Positions 8,385-18,458 of a stretch of 64,000 nt of DNA are shown here, one piece after another. Below the pieces are notes generated by a model, which did not search any database, had not been told where the DNA came from, and saw only the letters and a program-made list of their open reading frames with translations. The DNA lies in NCBI GenBank assembly GCA_020161135.1, contig JAIUOB010000004.1, positions 1 through 64,000 on the forward strand, read 5' to 3'. How positions within the stretch are numbered: position 1 is the first letter of the stretch; the number at the start of each line of letters is the position of its first letter. The position numbers and the translations under genes were made by a program. Source of the DNA: Gemmatimonadota bacterium. GTDB lineage: Bacteria > Gemmatimonadota > Gemmatimonadetes > Gemmatimonadales > Gemmatimonadaceae.

Positions 8385-9659
8385 ATGGCTCGTTCTGCCC
8401 TTCGCCTCGTTGCCGGCCCCGCGCGGGTCGGCGCGCTGCTCCTCGCGCTACCGACCCTGCTCGCCGCGCAGCAGCCGCCCGCCGGTGGACAGCCGCCCGC
8501 AGGCCGCGGCGCCGGCGGTGGGTTCCGTGGTGGCACGCAGATCCAGCCCGGTGAGCAGTGCCCGCCGGGCACCACCGAGATCCGCCCCCGAAGCTGCCTC
8601 GCGCCCGAGGGGCCCGTGCCCAGCATCGTCGACTACCGACCCAAGTCGACACTCGTGGTCCCCGCGACCGGGCTGCGCCGGAAGGCCAAGTTCCCGGTCA
8701 TCGACTTCCACGGGCACCCCACCAACGCGCAGCTCGGCAGCGCCGAGGCTCTGGAGCGTTTCGGGCCCACGCTCGACTCGATCAACGTGCGCCTCATGAT
8801 CTCGGCGGGGAACACGTCGGGCGCGGCGTTGGAGCGCGGCATCGCGCTGGTAAAGGCCTCGCCCACGATGAAGGACCGTGTCCGCTACCTCACCGGCATC
8901 AGCTTCTCCGGCGTCGGCACGCCGGGGTGGGCCGACAAGGCCGTGGCGCAGCTCGAAGCCGACGCGAAGATGGGCGCCGTCGGGATCGGCGAGATCGGCA
9001 AGGGCTTCGGGCTCTCGACGCGCAAGGCGGACGGCTCGCGGCTACGCCTCAACGACCCCGAGCTCAAGCCGGTGTGGGCGGCGGCGGCGCGACTCAAGCT
9101 GCCGGTGTTCATCCACACGGCCGACCCGCAGGAGTTCTTCCGCGACAACGACTTCACGAACGAGCGGTGGCTCGAGCAGGCGCTGTTCCCCGAGCGGCGC
9201 TACCCGCAGGATCGGTTCCCGAGCTTCGAGACGCTCATGGCGGAACGCGACAGCCTGTTCCTCGCCAATCCGCAGACGACGTTCGTGGCCGCGCACATGG
9301 GGTGGCACGCCAACGACCTGCCGCGCCTCGGCCGGATGTTCGACCGCATGCCCAACGTGCTGGGCGAGCTGGGCGCGGTGCTCTATGACATCGGCCGGCA
9401 GCCGCGCGTGGCCCACGACTTCTTCGTGAAGTACCAGGACCGCATTCTCTTCGGCAAGGACAGCTTCCAGCCCGAGGAGTATCCGTACTACTGGCGCGTG
9501 TTCGAGACGAAGGACGACTACTTCGACTACTACCGCGACTACCACGCGTTCTGGAAGCTGTACGGCATCGATCTCCCCGACGTGGTGCTGAAGAAGATCT
9601 ACTACCAGAACGCGTTGCGGATCATGCCGGCCATCAACGTGCCGGGCTTCCCGAAGTAG
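8385..9659 (+). CDS. Secreted amidohydrolase-like metal-dependent hydrolase
   Basis: The 424-residue product has a signal peptide (ALLLALPTLLAAQQ) followed by a Pro/Gly-rich linker and an amidohydrolase_2-type TIM barrel. Metal-ligand signatures are visible: FPVIDFHGHPTNAQ (His-x-His, about residue 105), KLPVFIHTADPQEFF, TFVAAHMGWHANDLPRL and the terminal Asp in ILFGKDSF. The family contains ACMSD-like decarboxylases and lactonases, but an exported form with this architecture has no settled substrate. The ATG at 8385 is preferred to the GTG three bases earlier. It is followed by a strong hairpin shared with the convergent gene. Confidence 0.8.
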   Translation: MARSALRLVAGPARVGALLLALPTLLAAQQPPAGGQPPAGRGAGGGFRGGTQIQPGEQCPPGTTEIRPRSCLAPEGPVPSIVDYRPKSTLVVPATGLRRKAKFPVIDFHGHPTNAQLGSAEALERFGPTLDSINVRLMISAGNTSGAALERGIALVKASPTMKDRVRYLTGISFSGVGTPGWADKAVAQLEADAKMGAVGIGEIGKGFGLSTRKADGSRLRLNDPELKPVWAAAARLKLPVFIHTADPQEFFRDNDFTNERWLEQALFPERRYPQDRFPSFETLMAERDSLFLANPQTTFVAAHMGWHANDLPRLGRMFDRMPNVLGELGAVLYDIGRQPRVAHDFFVKYQDRILFGKDSFQPEEYPYYWRVFETKDDYFDYYRDYHAFWKLYGIDLPDVVLKKIYYQNALRIMPAINVPGFPK

Positions 9660-9683
9660 CACGGCGCTGGGCGGCGAACGACA

Positions 9684-9717
9684 ACGGGGCGGTGACTCGC
9701 GTGAGTCACCGCCCCGT
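9684..9717. terminator. Bidirectional hairpin terminator
   Basis: A perfect 15-base inverted repeat (ACGGGGCGGTGACTC at 9684-9698 and its complement at 9703-9717) closes on a four-base loop GCGT. It lies between two convergent genes ending at 9659 and 9741, so it can serve both. There is no long T-run. Confidence 0.8.
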
Positions 9718-9740
9718 GTGCATTGCGAGTCAGGCGACGG

Positions 9741-10484
9741 TCAGTCGCGACGACCCTGCAGGCGGCTCAGCAGGCGCAGCAGTTCGAGATACAGCCACAC
9801 CAGCGTGACCATGAGTCCGAAGGCCGCGAACCACTCCATGGCCTTCGGCGCGCCCATGCGGGCGCCCTCTTCGATGCGATCGAAGTCGAGCACGAGGTTG
9901 AGCGCGGCGACACCCGCGATGAGCAGGTTGATGCCGATCGCCACCGGGCCGTTCGACGTGAAGTAGCCGATGGACACGCCGAAGAGCGACAGCAGCATCG
10001 AGCCCAGGTAGAAGAGGCCGATGCCGATCATCGCCGCCACCATCATGCGTTGGAAGCCGGCGGTGGCCCGCAACACGCGCGCGCGGTAGAGGACGAACAC
10101 GCCCGCCGCCACACCGATGGTGAGCAGCACGGCCTGCTGCGGCAGCCCGGCGAAACGCGCGTTGTACACGGCTGACAGCGCGCCGAGGAAGATGCCTTCG
10201 AGCGACGCGTAGATGGGCGCCGCCCAGCTCGCACTCTGCGGACGGAAGCTGGCGATGAGGGCGAACACGAAGCCGCCGATGCCACCCACACCCATGGCCA
10301 GCATGGGCGAGACGGCGCCGGCCGCCACCTGTTGCCAGGTGATCGCGGTGGAGAAGGCGAGGACGAGCAGGAGCAGGACGGCCTTGCCGGCAGTGCCGGT
10401 CACGGTCATCGCGCCGGCGTCGGTGCCGATGGTGGCGCGGGCCGCTTCGGCGAACCGCGTCAGGACGGGATTGGAGCTGCGCAT
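9741..10484 (-). CDS. Bax inhibitor-1/YccA-like seven-helix membrane protein (BaxI_1)
   Basis: The 247-residue product has about seven closely spaced hydrophobic helices beginning with TAGKAVLLLLVLAFSTAITW. It ends with the family pattern LNLVLDFDRIEEGARMGAPK then MEWFAAFGLMVTLVWLYLEL and a short LLSRLQGRRD tail. This matches the bacterial BaxI_1 branch of the BI-1/TMBIM superfamily. Eukaryotic relatives are calcium-leak proteins; the bacterial role is mostly unknown. The ATG at 10484 gives the usual short cytoplasmic N-terminus (MRSSNPVLTRFAEAAR). The gene stands alone. Confidence 0.88.
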   Translation of the reverse strand: MRSSNPVLTRFAEAARATIGTDAGAMTVTGTAGKAVLLLLVLAFSTAITWQQVAAGAVSPMLAMGVGGIGGFVFALIASFRPQSASWAAPIYASLEGIFLGALSAVYNARFAGLPQQAVLLTIGVAAGVFVLYRARVLRATAGFQRMMVAAMIGIGLFYLGSMLLSLFGVSIGYFTSNGPVAIGINLLIAGVAALNLVLDFDRIEEGARMGAPKAMEWFAAFGLMVTLVWLYLELLRLLSRLQGRRD

Positions 10485-10657
10485 GGCGTGAACTGAGAAG
10501 GAAAGCGCCGCGTGCGGGACAGGTCCGGAAGGACGACGTGGCGCAGGGTCCGACGCATGGATGATACACCGCGGCGCTCGCGAGGTGACGTCACGCAGGC
10601 GGCCGGCGGTCGTTGGCTGCCGCCCCCCGCAGCGCGGCGCCGGACGCCTCGCCGGCG

Positions 10658-11674
10658 TCAGCCCCGCCGGAGCGCCAGGAGGCGGTCCGCCACCACTCCG
10701 AGACCGTCGCGAATCGGGTCCCCGACCGGCACCCCCAGCTCCGCCTCGAGTTGCGCGCGATAGGCCGCCCACGCGGTGTCGTCCAGCGACGAGGAGTTGA
10801 TGCTCACCCCCGCCAGCCGCACGCCGCGGTTGGTGATGCGCGCGGCTTGCAGGTACTGGGCCGCCGCGTCGGTGAGGGCCGGAATCGGAAAGTCCGGGCG
10901 GTACTCGATGGTCTTCCGCGTGGGGTCGTGACAGAGCACCAGGTAGTCCGGCTGCGACCCGTGCAGCAGGCCGAGGGTGACGCCGGCGTACGCGGGGTGG
11001 AAGAGACTCCCCTGCCCCTCGATGACATCCCAGTGATCGGCGTCGTTGTCCGGCGAGAGCACCTCCGCCGCGCCCGCAATGAAGTCGGCCACCACCGCGT
11101 CGATGGCGATGCCTTCGCCGGCGATCATGATGCCCGTCTGCCCGGTGGCGCGGAACGTGGCCTTCGCGCCGCGAGCGGCGAGCGCGCGTGTGAGCGCGAG
11201 CGCCGTGTACTTCTTGCCGAGGGCGCAGTCGGTGCCCACGGTGGCGACACGCAGGCCGCTGCGCTTGCGTCCGGTGCCCGCGGGAAAGGTCTGGCTGCTG
11301 TGGCGCACGTCGTGCAACTGCACGCCGTGGCGCGCGGCCGCCGCCACCAGCGTCGGGAACGAGGTGAGCCGCGTGTGCATGCCGCTCACGATGTCGAGTC
11401 CCGCCGCGATCGCCGCCTCGAGATCGGGGAGCCACGTGTCCGGCAGCTTGCCACCCACACTCGCGATGCCGATGACCAGGCTCCCGGCGCCCCGCGCGGC
11501 CGCGTCGGCGGGCGCCACGCGTTCGAGGCCAACGGACACGGTGGCCTCGGGGAGGCTCCACTCACCGATCACGTCAGCATTGCACCAGTCACGGAGCCCA
11601 CAGGCCGTCTTGGCATCGGTGGGGTGCTGCGCGTCCCCGAGATACAGCAAATAGGGCTTGCGAAGTGTGGGCAT
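10658..11674 (-). CDS. DUF1611 family P-loop protein, DgcN-like
   Basis: The 338-residue protein begins with [20 protein letters not shown], has a Rossmann-like N-terminal half, and carries a P-loop-like motif [20 protein letters not shown] (about residues 155-174) followed by [20 protein letters not shown]. This is the DUF1611 family, whose characterised members are called DgcN and act in D-glutamate metabolism, usually paired with the epimerase-like DgcA. No dgcA lies beside it here. ATG 11674 is preferred because the conserved sequence starts right after it. It is divergent from the chemoreceptor gene. The N-acetyltransferase role is inferred from family naming only. Confidence 0.75.
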   Translation of the reverse strand: MPTLRKPYLLYLGDAQHPTDAKTACGLRDWCNADVIGEWSLPEATVSVGLERVAPADAAARGAGSLVIGIASVGGKLPDTWLPDLEAAIAAGLDIVSGMHTRLTSFPTLVAAAARHGVQLHDVRHSSQTFPAGTGRKRSGLRVATVGTDCALGKKYTALALTRALAARGAKATFRATGQTGIMIAGEGIAIDAVVADFIAGAAEVLSPDNDADHWDVIEGQGSLFHPAYAGVTLGLLHGSQPDYLVLCHDPTRKTIEYRPDFPIPALTDAAAQYLQAARITNRGVRLAGVSINSSSLDDTAWAAYRAQLEAELGVPVGDPIRDGLGVVADRLLALRRG

Positions 11675-11812
11675 GATGAAAGATCCCGCCGCGCGCATCA
11701 CCGCTCAAGTGCCCAAGATGACGGGACGATAACAGCGGGAGGCCTGGGCCTGCGGGCCCTTGATTCCGAGCGACCCCCGAAGCTGGCGGTCGTCGGCCCT
11801 GATCACGAGGTC

Positions 11813-13597
11813 ATGATGCTGTCAGCGCTGTTCCGTCGCGGGTCGGCGGCGTCCACCAAGTTGGCCGCCATCGAGCGGGTGCAAGGGTGGATCGAGTTTT
11901 CTCCTGAAGGAATCGTGCTCGCGGTGAGCGACACGCTCTTGGCAGCCGTCGGCTTCAGTCGACGCGAATTGGTCGGGCAGCATCATCGCACGCTGTGCGA
12001 CCCGCAGTATGCGCAGTCCGCAGAGTACGCGGCACTGTGGGAGCGCTTGCGTCGTGGCGAGCACGACGAGGGCGTCTATCCGCGCCGCACCAAGGACGGT
12101 CGCGAGATCTGGCTACAGGCCTCGTACAACCCCGTCCGCCGTTTCGGGCGGGTCACGCGCATCATCAAGTTCGCGACCGATGTCACGGCGGAGCAGCGTC
12201 AGGTCGCCGCGACGGCGTCGCGCATGGCGGCGATGAACAACAGCCAGGCCATCATCGAGTTCTCGCTCGACGGCACCGTCATCCAGGCCAACGAGAACTT
12301 CCTCGGCGCCATGGGCTATCAGGCGCCGGAGGTGGTGGGCAAGCACCATCGCCTCTTCTGTCAGCCGGAGTTCACTGCGTCCGCGGAGTACGCGGCGTTC
12401 TGGAAGCGCCTGGGCGCCGGTGAGACGTTCACGGGCCGCTACCCGCGCGTGCGCAAGGACGGCACCGTCATCTGGATCCAGGGTTCGTACAACCCGCTCC
12501 GTGATGCCCGAGGACGTGTGATCGGCGTGGTGAAGGCCTGCATCGACGTGACCGCCCAGGTCGAGTCGGAGCGCGCGCTGCAGTCGCTGGTGCGTGAGGC
12601 GGGCGCGGTCCTCGACGGGATGGCCAACGGCGACCTCACAGGCCGCGTGCACGGCGACTACCCGGGAGAGCTGGGCCAGATGGCGACCGCGCTGAATCGT
12701 ACGGCGCAGTCGCTCACCGCCACCCTGTCCGACGTGAGCGCCGTCGCCGACGACATGAAGGAGGCGGTCGCCCAGCTTGCGGAGGGAACGGTCGACCTGT
12801 CCGATCGCACCAGCGCACAGGTGAGCGCGCTCGAGGAGACGGCCGCGGCCATGGAGGAGATGACCGCGAGCGTGCGCCAGAACGCGGAGCACGCCCGGGC
12901 GGCGGACGAAGTCGGTCGTCGCACCCGCGTCGCAGCGCAGCGCAGCGGAAGCCTCATGGCCGAGGCGCTGAACGCGATGTCCGCCATCACGGAGAGCGGC
13001 AAGCGCATCGGCGCGATCACGCGTGTCATCGACGACCTCGCGTTCCAGACCAACCTGCTCTCGCTGAATGCCGCCGTCGAAGCGGCGCGCGCCGGCGATC
13101 ATGGTCGCGGGTTCGCCGTGGTGGCAGATGAGGTGCGTGGGCTGGCGCTGCGATCGGCGACCGCCGCGAAGGAGATCAGTGCCCTCATCGAGGAGACCAT
13201 GGGGCGCGTCTCTGAAGGCGGCCGCCTCGTGGGCGAGACCTCCGCTGCGCTGGACGGCATCGTGACCGAGGTGGAGGAGGTGACCAACTTCATCGCCCGC
13301 ATCAGTACGGCCGCGCAGGAGCAGGCCGCCGGCATTCAGCAGGTCAATGCGTCCGTCAGCACGATGGACGGCGCCAACCAGCAGAACGCGGCGCTGGCCG
13401 AGGAGTTGTCTGCGGCGAGTCAGTCACTCGACCAACAGTCGGGCACGCTCCGCACGCAGGTGGCCGCCTTCGTGCTCGAGCAGCGGGTCGAGAGTGCGTC
13501 GCGTTCGCGCGCGCGTGGCGGCAAGGCGCCGCGACGACACGCGCGCGTGTGGGCACCGGAGCAGGAGTCCGACGCCGAGATCTTCGCGGCGCTCTGA
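11813..13597 (+). CDS. Soluble PAS-PAS methyl-accepting chemotaxis protein
   Basis: The 594-residue protein has no signal peptide or membrane helix. Two tandem PAS domains (about 15-130 and 135-250) are near duplicates, with matching phrases [20 protein letters not shown] and [25 protein letters not shown]-like stretch ([20 protein letters not shown], about 275-320) leads into the MCP signalling domain, whose hairpin tip reads [20 protein letters not shown] then [11 protein letters not shown]. The tail is basic and ends EIFAAL, not the NWETF-type CheR tether. It probably senses a cytoplasmic redox or ligand signal and feeds CheA. No che genes are nearby. The start is the first of two adjacent ATGs. 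Confidence 0.9.
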   Translation: MMLSALFRRGSAASTKLAAIERVQGWIEFSPEGIVLAVSDTLLAAVGFSRRELVGQHHRTLCDPQYAQSAEYAALWERLRRGEHDEGVYPRRTKDGREIWLQASYNPVRRFGRVTRIIKFATDVTAEQRQVAATASRMAAMNNSQAIIEFSLDGTVIQANENFLGAMGYQAPEVVGKHHRLFCQPEFTASAEYAAFWKRLGAGETFTGRYPRVRKDGTVIWIQGSYNPLRDARGRVIGVVKACIDVTAQVESERALQSLVREAGAVLDGMANGDLTGRVHGDYPGELGQMATALNRTAQSLTATLSDVSAVADDMKEAVAQLAEGTVDLSDRTSAQVSALEETAAAMEEMTASVRQNAEHARAADEVGRRTRVAAQRSGSLMAEALNAMSAITESGKRIGAITRVIDDLAFQTNLLSLNAAVEAARAGDHGRGFAVVADEVRGLALRSATAAKEISALIEETMGRVSEGGRLVGETSAALDGIVTEVEEVTNFIARISTAAQEQAAGIQQVNASVSTMDGANQQNAALAEELSAASQSLDQQSGTLRTQVAAFVLEQRVESASRSRARGGKAPRRHARVWAPEQESDAEIFAAL

Positions 13598-13618
13598 TCG
13601 GAGGTGGCGGGTGTCGAG

Positions 13619-13643
13619 CGGGGGACGCATCGCGCGTCCCCCG
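13619..13643 (+). terminator. Intrinsic terminator after the chemoreceptor gene
   Basis: CGGGGGACGC at 13619-13628 pairs perfectly with 13634-13643 over a five-base loop, followed by TTTGCGTTT. The hairpin starts 21 bases after the stop codon and separates the chemoreceptor from the tRNA gene. Confidence 0.8.
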
Positions 13644-13707
13644 TTTGCGTTTGGCGGTCACGAGCCGCCCGCCTCCGGTGCCCTTGGAGAGCGGCGGGCC
13701 CGCCCGC

Positions 13708-13715
13708 TAGACTTG
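13708..13715 (+). promoter_or_regulatory. Possible -7 box of the tRNA-Ser(UGA) promoter
   Basis: TAGACTTG ends 12 bases before the mature tRNA 5' end, and a TTG at 13684-13686 lies 21 bases upstream of it. This matches the TTG-N19-21-TAnnTTTG layout of Bacteroidota-type promoters with one change. Tentative, but position and spacing are right. Confidence 0.4.
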
Positions 13716-13727
13716 GACCGACCTTCT

Positions 13728-13814
13728 GGGGGGATGGCAGAGTGGTTGATCGCTCCGGTCTTGAAAACCGGCGTACCGGCAACGGTACCGTGGGTTCGAA
13801 TCCCACTCCCCCCG
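13728..13814 (+). tRNA. tRNA-Ser (anticodon UGA)
   Basis: An 87-base class II tRNA. Acceptor arm GGGGGGA pairs with TCCCCCC, with discriminator G at 13814. The anticodon stem is CCGGT/ACCGG with loop CTTGAAA, so the anticodon is TGA at 13762-13764. It has a long variable arm, and a TTCGAAT T-loop. CCA is not encoded. It reads UCA and other UCN codons. Confidence 0.96.
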
Positions 13815-13824
13815 TACACGCTGC

Positions 13825-13857
13825 TGTGGGTTCCGGACATCGCGTTCGGAACCCACA
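13825..13857 (+). terminator. Hairpin terminator after tRNA-Ser(UGA)
   Basis: TGTGGGTTCCG (13825-13835) and its exact complement (13847-13857) form an 11-bp stem with an 11-base loop immediately downstream of the tRNA, upstream of the TonB receptor gene. Confidence 0.7.
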
Positions 13858-13884
13858 CGCACATCCGGGGTGTTGGCGGCACGT

Positions 13885-16161
13885 ATGATCGATCTCATTT
13901 CGCTGGCGCTCGCCACGGCGCTGCTGCAACCCCAGGACTCCGTCGCGACGGTGCGCGGCCGGGTGGTCGATGCCGCGAGCGGCACGCCGGTGGTGGGCGT
14001 CGCTGTGCGACGGCGTGACGCGCGGCAGGGCGCCATCACCGACACGGCAGGCGCGTTCGAGATTCGGGACCTGCCCTTCGGGTCGGTCACGCTGGTGGCG
14101 AGTCGCATCGGCTACACCAGCACCGAGCGCACCCTGCAACTGCCGCGCGATGCGGCCACCCCGCTCCTCCTGCGCCTCACGGCATCCACCACCGAGTTGC
14201 GCGCGGTGCGTGTCGAAGCGCAGGCCACCGAGCGAGCGCAATTTCTGGGCAACGCGCCGCCCGGTGTGGTGAGTGTGACGGGACAGGTGGTGCGGCAACT
14301 CCCGGTCATCGGCGAACCCGATGTGCTGCGCGTGGTGCAACTGCTGCCCGGCGTCGTCGCCACCAACGACTTCACCGCCGGCTACAACGTGCGGGGCGGC
14401 GAAAGCGACCAGAATCTCGTGCTGCTCGACGGCTTCCCGCTCTACAACCCGTTTCACCTGGGCGGCCTCTTCGGCACGTTCATCGACGAGACGGTCGCGA
14501 GCTTCGAACTCATGCCCGGCGTGTTTCCCGCACGGCACGGCGGTCGCCTCTCCAGCGTGCTCACGGTGCAGCCGAAGGCCGAGGAGCGCAGTGGGGTGCA
14601 CGGCAAGGCGTCGGTGTCACTGCTGGCGAGCACGCTGGCGCTGGGCGGCACGGTGCGCGGGAAGACGAGCTGGAATGTGGCGGCGCGCCGCACCTACGCC
14701 GACAAGTTCCTTGCGCTCTTCTCCGATCGACAGTTGCCGTACTGGTTCACCGATCTGCAGGCCCACGTGCGGCACGCGCTGCCGGGGGGCGGCGCGCTGT
14801 CGCTCACGGGCTACTGGGGCAGCGATGTGCTCGACGCATCGCTCGCGACGTTCGGCGACTCGCCGCAGGCCGGCGGCGGCCGCCTGCAGTTCGATTGGGG
14901 CAACCGGCTCGTGGGACTCGCGTGGGAGCAGCCGCTCGCGCGCGCACTGGGGGGCGACTCCGCACGGTTCATGCAGCGTCTCTCGTACACCGGCTTCGGA
15001 ACGACACTCGACCTGGGCAGCGGCTCCCTCACGTTCCGCAATCGGCTGGGAGAGACTCGCGCGTGGGGCGAGCTCACGCGTCATGCCGGCGCGGGGGCGA
15101 CCCAGGTGGGGTACGAGTGGAGCAGCTATCGGCTCACCTACGACGTGGACGCGCGCGCGGCCGGCACGCCCAACCTGCTGGCGACGCGCGACGGGCCGAG
15201 TGCGGCCGCCTTTTACATCGATCGCAGCCAGCGCATGGGCGCCGTGCTCGCGCGCGTCGGCCTGCGCGGCGAGACGGTGACGGGCGCCGGCTGGAGCGCC
15301 CTGTCGCCGCGCGCGTCGCTCAAGTGGTTCGCCGGGCGCGATCTCGCCGTCACCGCCTCGGCAGGGCGCACGACGCAGTGGACGCCGTCGCTGCGCAACG
15401 AGCAGGCGCCGGTGCGCGTCTTCGACTTCTGGCTCATCGCCAACGGCACCACACCGGTGGCCAACGCCTGGCAGGGCGGGCTTGGCGTCGAGCGCTGGTT
15501 CGGCGGCGCACGCTTCGTGCGCGCCGAGGCGTGGGTGAAGGACTATGACCGCCTGCCCTCGAGCAATCTCTTCAACGACCCCGACGTGTTGGGTGACGAG
15601 TTCATCGTCACGACGGGCCGCTCGTACGGCGTGGACGTGCTGCTGCGGCAGCTCGAGCGCGAAAAGCTGAGTGGCTGGGTGGCGTACTCGTTCCAGCGCA
15701 GTTGGCGCGATGCCCCCGAGGGGCGGTTTGCGCCGGTGCAAGACCGGCGTCACAACCTCAACGTGGTGTCGAGTTGGCGTCCCGGCGGCAAGTGGAGCTA
15801 CGGGGCGCGACTGGGTGTGGGCACCGGTACGCCGTTCACCGACATCGAGGGGCAGCTCGTGCGGCGCCGGTTCGATCCGGTGACCAACAGCTACGTGACC
15901 GACAACCTCCCCGTGCAGCGCGAGCCCATTGGTGGCACGCGCAACGGCGCGCGCTTCCCGCTCGTGCAGCGGCTCGACCTGAGCGCGACGTACGTCAAGG
16001 CCGGTGCGCGGCAGGTGACACCCTACCTCTCGCTCATCAACGCGTACAACGCGCGCAACGTGTTCACGTACGTCTTCGACTACACCGACAATCCGCCGAC
16101 GCGCTCGGCGTTCTCGCAGTTCCCGTTCCTGCCCACCGTGGGTGTCTCCTTTGCGTGGTGA
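13885..16161 (+). CDS. TonB-dependent outer-membrane receptor with carboxypeptidase-like N-terminal domain
   Basis: The product (758 residues from the ATG at 13885) starts with a signal peptide, MIDLISLALATALLQPQ. A CarboxypepD_reg-like domain follows (VRGRVVDAASGTPVVGVAVR to LTLRL, about residues 20-100). Next comes the plug, with GYNVRGGESDQNLVLLDGFP, and a beta-barrel ending in the aromatic SFAW. This is the receptor class found with DUF4249 lipoproteins in Bacteroidota, and the next gene is such a lipoprotein overlapping it by 20 bases, so the two probably form one outer-membrane uptake or adhesion complex. A GTG at 13870 is an alternative start. Ligand unknown. Confidence 0.88.
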   Translation: MIDLISLALATALLQPQDSVATVRGRVVDAASGTPVVGVAVRRRDARQGAITDTAGAFEIRDLPFGSVTLVASRIGYTSTERTLQLPRDAATPLLLRLTASTTELRAVRVEAQATERAQFLGNAPPGVVSVTGQVVRQLPVIGEPDVLRVVQLLPGVVATNDFTAGYNVRGGESDQNLVLLDGFPLYNPFHLGGLFGTFIDETVASFELMPGVFPARHGGRLSSVLTVQPKAEERSGVHGKASVSLLASTLALGGTVRGKTSWNVAARRTYADKFLALFSDRQLPYWFTDLQAHVRHALPGGGALSLTGYWGSDVLDASLATFGDSPQAGGGRLQFDWGNRLVGLAWEQPLARALGGDSARFMQRLSYTGFGTTLDLGSGSLTFRNRLGETRAWGELTRHAGAGATQVGYEWSSYRLTYDVDARAAGTPNLLATRDGPSAAAFYIDRSQRMGAVLARVGLRGETVTGAGWSALSPRASLKWFAGRDLAVTASAGRTTQWTPSLRNEQAPVRVFDFWLIANGTTPVANAWQGGLGVERWFGGARFVRAEAWVKDYDRLPSSNLFNDPDVLGDEFIVTTGRSYGVDVLLRQLEREKLSGWVAYSFQRSWRDAPEGRFAPVQDRRHNLNVVSSWRPGGKWSYGARLGVGTGTPFTDIEGQLVRRRFDPVTNSYVTDNLPVQREPIGGTRNGARFPLVQRLDLSATYVKAGARQVTPYLSLINAYNARNVFTYVFDYTDNPPTRSAFSQFPFLPTVGVSFAW

Positions 16162-17323
16162 TCGACGCGCGCGGCGCGCGCACGCCACTACCCTGCTCGC
16201 CGCCACGGCGTGGCTGGCCGGGTGCGAGTTCGGCAAGGCGGTCATTCCCACCCCCACGCCGCGCCTCGTCGTGCACGCGGTGCTCAATGCCGGCGCCGCC
16301 GAGCAGATCGTGTTGCTGGAGTCGTCGCTCACAGGGCGCGTGGCGGTCGACGACTCGCTGGCCTTCGATCCGCTCGACCCCATTCGCACGGCGGGCGGCG
16401 AACCCGTCGAGGGGGCCGAGGTGCGGCTTGCGTCGGGCACAGACACCGTGGGCGTCCTGGCGAGCGAGACACGCGTCCGCGGACGCGGCACGGGACGCTA
16501 CGTGGTGTCGCGTGCACAGCTCGCCATCGTCCCGGGTACCCCCTACACGCTGCGCATCCGCACGCGCGACGGGCGCGTCGTGACCGGGGCGACCACGGTG
16601 CCCGGTGCGCCGGCGGGCTGGAACGCCACCGCTGCGCTCACCTCACAGCCGCTGCCATTCAATCGCGACGCGGACGCGCTGCGGTTGGCCTGGACCGGCG
16701 CCGCGGGTGGTCGGATCTACGCGGTGCGTGTCGAGACACCCTTCGGGCCGTGGGCGCTCTTCTCCGACAGCACGGCATTCACCCTGAGCGGAGCGCTGCG
16801 CAACTTCCTCGCGCCGGGGCTGCCGCACGTGTTCCTGCCCGGGTTCACGCAGCCGCTCTCCATCACCTCGGTCGACCGCAACTTCTACGACTACAACCGC
16901 TCAGGGAACGACCCGTTCGGCGGCACGGGGCTCATCTCGAGCGTCACGGGCGGGCTCGGGCTCTTCGGCAGTCTCGTGGTGCTCGGCACGTACGAGGTCT
17001 CGACCACGCGCGACGATCGCGCCACGATCGACGCGCGCTGGACCGGCACGGCGGCCACTGGCGCGACGGTCGACCTCGACCTCTGGGTGGACGACCCGGG
17101 ACCGACCGCATCGGCCCTGAGCGGACGTCAGCGCGCGCCGCGTCGCTACATCCTCGGCATCCTCACCGGCGAGACGGTGCGTCTCGCGACGCTCGCGGGC
17201 ACGTCGAGTGCGGACACGCTTGCCTTCTTTACGGGACGGCTCGCCGGTGACACTCTGGTGGGCACCTACGACCGCCGTTTCGACACCGGCGGCCCCACGC
17301 GCTTCCGCCGCGCGCCACGCTGA
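16142..17323 (+). CDS. DUF4249-like outer-membrane lipoprotein
   Basis: The 393-residue protein has a lipoprotein signal peptide ending WLAGC (Cys about residue 28). The mature part opens with RLVVHAVLNAGAAEQIVLLE, the characteristic first strand of DUF4249, followed by beta-rich sequence with a dipeptide pattern of Thr/Val/Arg strands. DUF4249 proteins accompany TonB receptors with carboxypeptidase-like domains, which is exactly the upstream gene. Its start lies inside the receptor gene: GTG at 16142 or TTG at 16151 are both possible. The role as receptor partner is inferred from context; no ligand can be named. Confidence 0.72.
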   Translation: MSPLRGDRRARRAHATTLLAATAWLAGCEFGKAVIPTPTPRLVVHAVLNAGAAEQIVLLESSLTGRVAVDDSLAFDPLDPIRTAGGEPVEGAEVRLASGTDTVGVLASETRVRGRGTGRYVVSRAQLAIVPGTPYTLRIRTRDGRVVTGATTVPGAPAGWNATAALTSQPLPFNRDADALRLAWTGAAGGRIYAVRVETPFGPWALFSDSTAFTLSGALRNFLAPGLPHVFLPGFTQPLSITSVDRNFYDYNRSGNDPFGGTGLISSVTGGLGLFGSLVVLGTYEVSTTRDDRATIDARWTGTAATGATVDLDLWVDDPGPTASALSGRQRAPRRYILGILTGETVRLATLAGTSSADTLAFFTGRLAGDTLVGTYDRRFDTGGPTRFRRAPR

Positions 17324-17334
17324 CCCGCTCCGAC

Positions 17335-18405
17335 ATGCTGCCCCCCGCCCTGCGCCGTGCCGCGGTCTCGACCTGCGTTGCCGGCATCGCCATGCTCCCC
17401 ACGGCCCTGCGCGCGCAGGCACCGGTGGTCACCGAACAGCCGTTCGGCGTGAACACGTTGGTCCAGGCGATGCACGCCGTGAGCGACCGCGTGGTGTGGG
17501 CGGCGGCGAACAATGGCGTCGTGTTGCGCACCATCGACGGCGGCAGCACGTGGACGCGGCTCCCCGCGCCGGGCGGTGACTCGCTGCAGTATCGCGACGT
17601 GCACGCTGCCAGCGACACCGAGGCGTGGATCCTCTCCATCGGCAACGGCAGTGCCTCGCGCATCTATCACACCACCGACGCCGGCGCGACGTGGACGCCG
17701 CAGTTCATCAACCGGGACACCACGGTGTTCCTCGACTGCCTGAGCGTGGGCGCGCGCGGACAGGCCGTGGTGTTCGGCGACGCGAGTGGCACGGCCGACC
17801 AGCGCCGCACCAGCATCCTCCGCACCGAGGACGGTGGTGCGACGTGGCGCATGCTGCCGCCCGCCGCCGTCCCCGCTCCACTGCAGGACGAAGGCGCCTT
17901 CGCGGCGAGCGGGCAGTGCGTCATGCACGGCGACGCGAACACGGTGTACATCGCCACTGGAGCGCCGGGAGCCCGGCTGTTCGTCAGTCGCAACGCGGGG
18001 CGTACCTGGGCCGTCGAGAACACGCCCTTCGTGCGCGGTACGGCGGCCGGGCTCACCGGCCTGGCCTTCCAGAGCGCCCAGCGCGGCATCGCGGTTGGCG
18101 CCGACATCAACCGCTTGCGCAACGACACCAGCAGCAGCGTGGTGGGCGTCACCACCGACGGAGGCCGCACGTGGGAGATGCGCAAGCGTCCTCCGGTTGC
18201 CGGCGCACTCGCCGGCATCGTGTGGGTACCGGGCGCGAGCGCCGAGACGGCGGTGGTCTCCGGCTACGGCGGGGCCGCCTACACGCACGACGCCGGCCGG
18301 ACGTGGACCGCCATCAACACCGCCGCCTCCGCCGGGGTGACGAGCGCCGGGAAGGTCGCGTGGCTCGGCGGGCGGGGCGTCATCTACCGAGTCGCGTTTC
18401 CGTAG
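17335..18405 (+). CDS. Secreted BNR/YCF48-repeat beta-propeller protein
   Basis: The 356-residue product has a signal peptide ([20 protein letters not shown], cleavage near ALRAQA). It then carries at least four sialidase-type Asp-box repeats: [42 protein letters not shown] and [10 protein letters not shown]. These are blades of a beta-propeller of the YCF48/BNR class. No catalytic sialidase residues can be assigned, so it is probably a binding or scaffold protein. It starts 11 bases after the DUF4249 lipoprotein gene and is probably co-transcribed with it. A small hairpin follows. Confidence 0.8.
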   Translation: MLPPALRRAAVSTCVAGIAMLPTALRAQAPVVTEQPFGVNTLVQAMHAVSDRVVWAAANNGVVLRTIDGGSTWTRLPAPGGDSLQYRDVHAASDTEAWILSIGNGSASRIYHTTDAGATWTPQFINRDTTVFLDCLSVGARGQAVVFGDASGTADQRRTSILRTEDGGATWRMLPPAAVPAPLQDEGAFAASGQCVMHGDANTVYIATGAPGARLFVSRNAGRTWAVENTPFVRGTAAGLTGLAFQSAQRGIAVGADINRLRNDTSSSVVGVTTDGGRTWEMRKRPPVAGALAGIVWVPGASAETAVVSGYGGAAYTHDAGRTWTAINTAASAGVTSAGKVAWLGGRGVIYRVAFP

Positions 18406-18418
18406 CTCGCGACGCAGT

Positions 18419-18439
18419 TTGGGAGATGCGCTCTCCCAA
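18419..18439 (+). terminator. Short hairpin between BNR protein and M28 peptidase genes
   Basis: TTGGGAGA (18419-18426) pairs exactly with 18432-18439 over a five-base loop. It swallows an alternative ATG at 18426 and so favours the downstream start of the peptidase gene. Confidence 0.55.
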
Positions 18440-18458
18440 CCTCTCCCCACGTTCCGCG

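Noticed and set aside
5897..8626. 909-codon minus-strand frame opposite the DUF2723 gene
   Set aside because: Shadow of a long GC-rich gene; composition is typical of out-of-frame translation (runs of RR, AE, HR).
18426..18458. ATG at 18426 as start of the M28 peptidase
   Set aside because: It lies in a hairpin and would lengthen the signal peptide n-region; the ATG at 18459 gives a standard lipoprotein signal.
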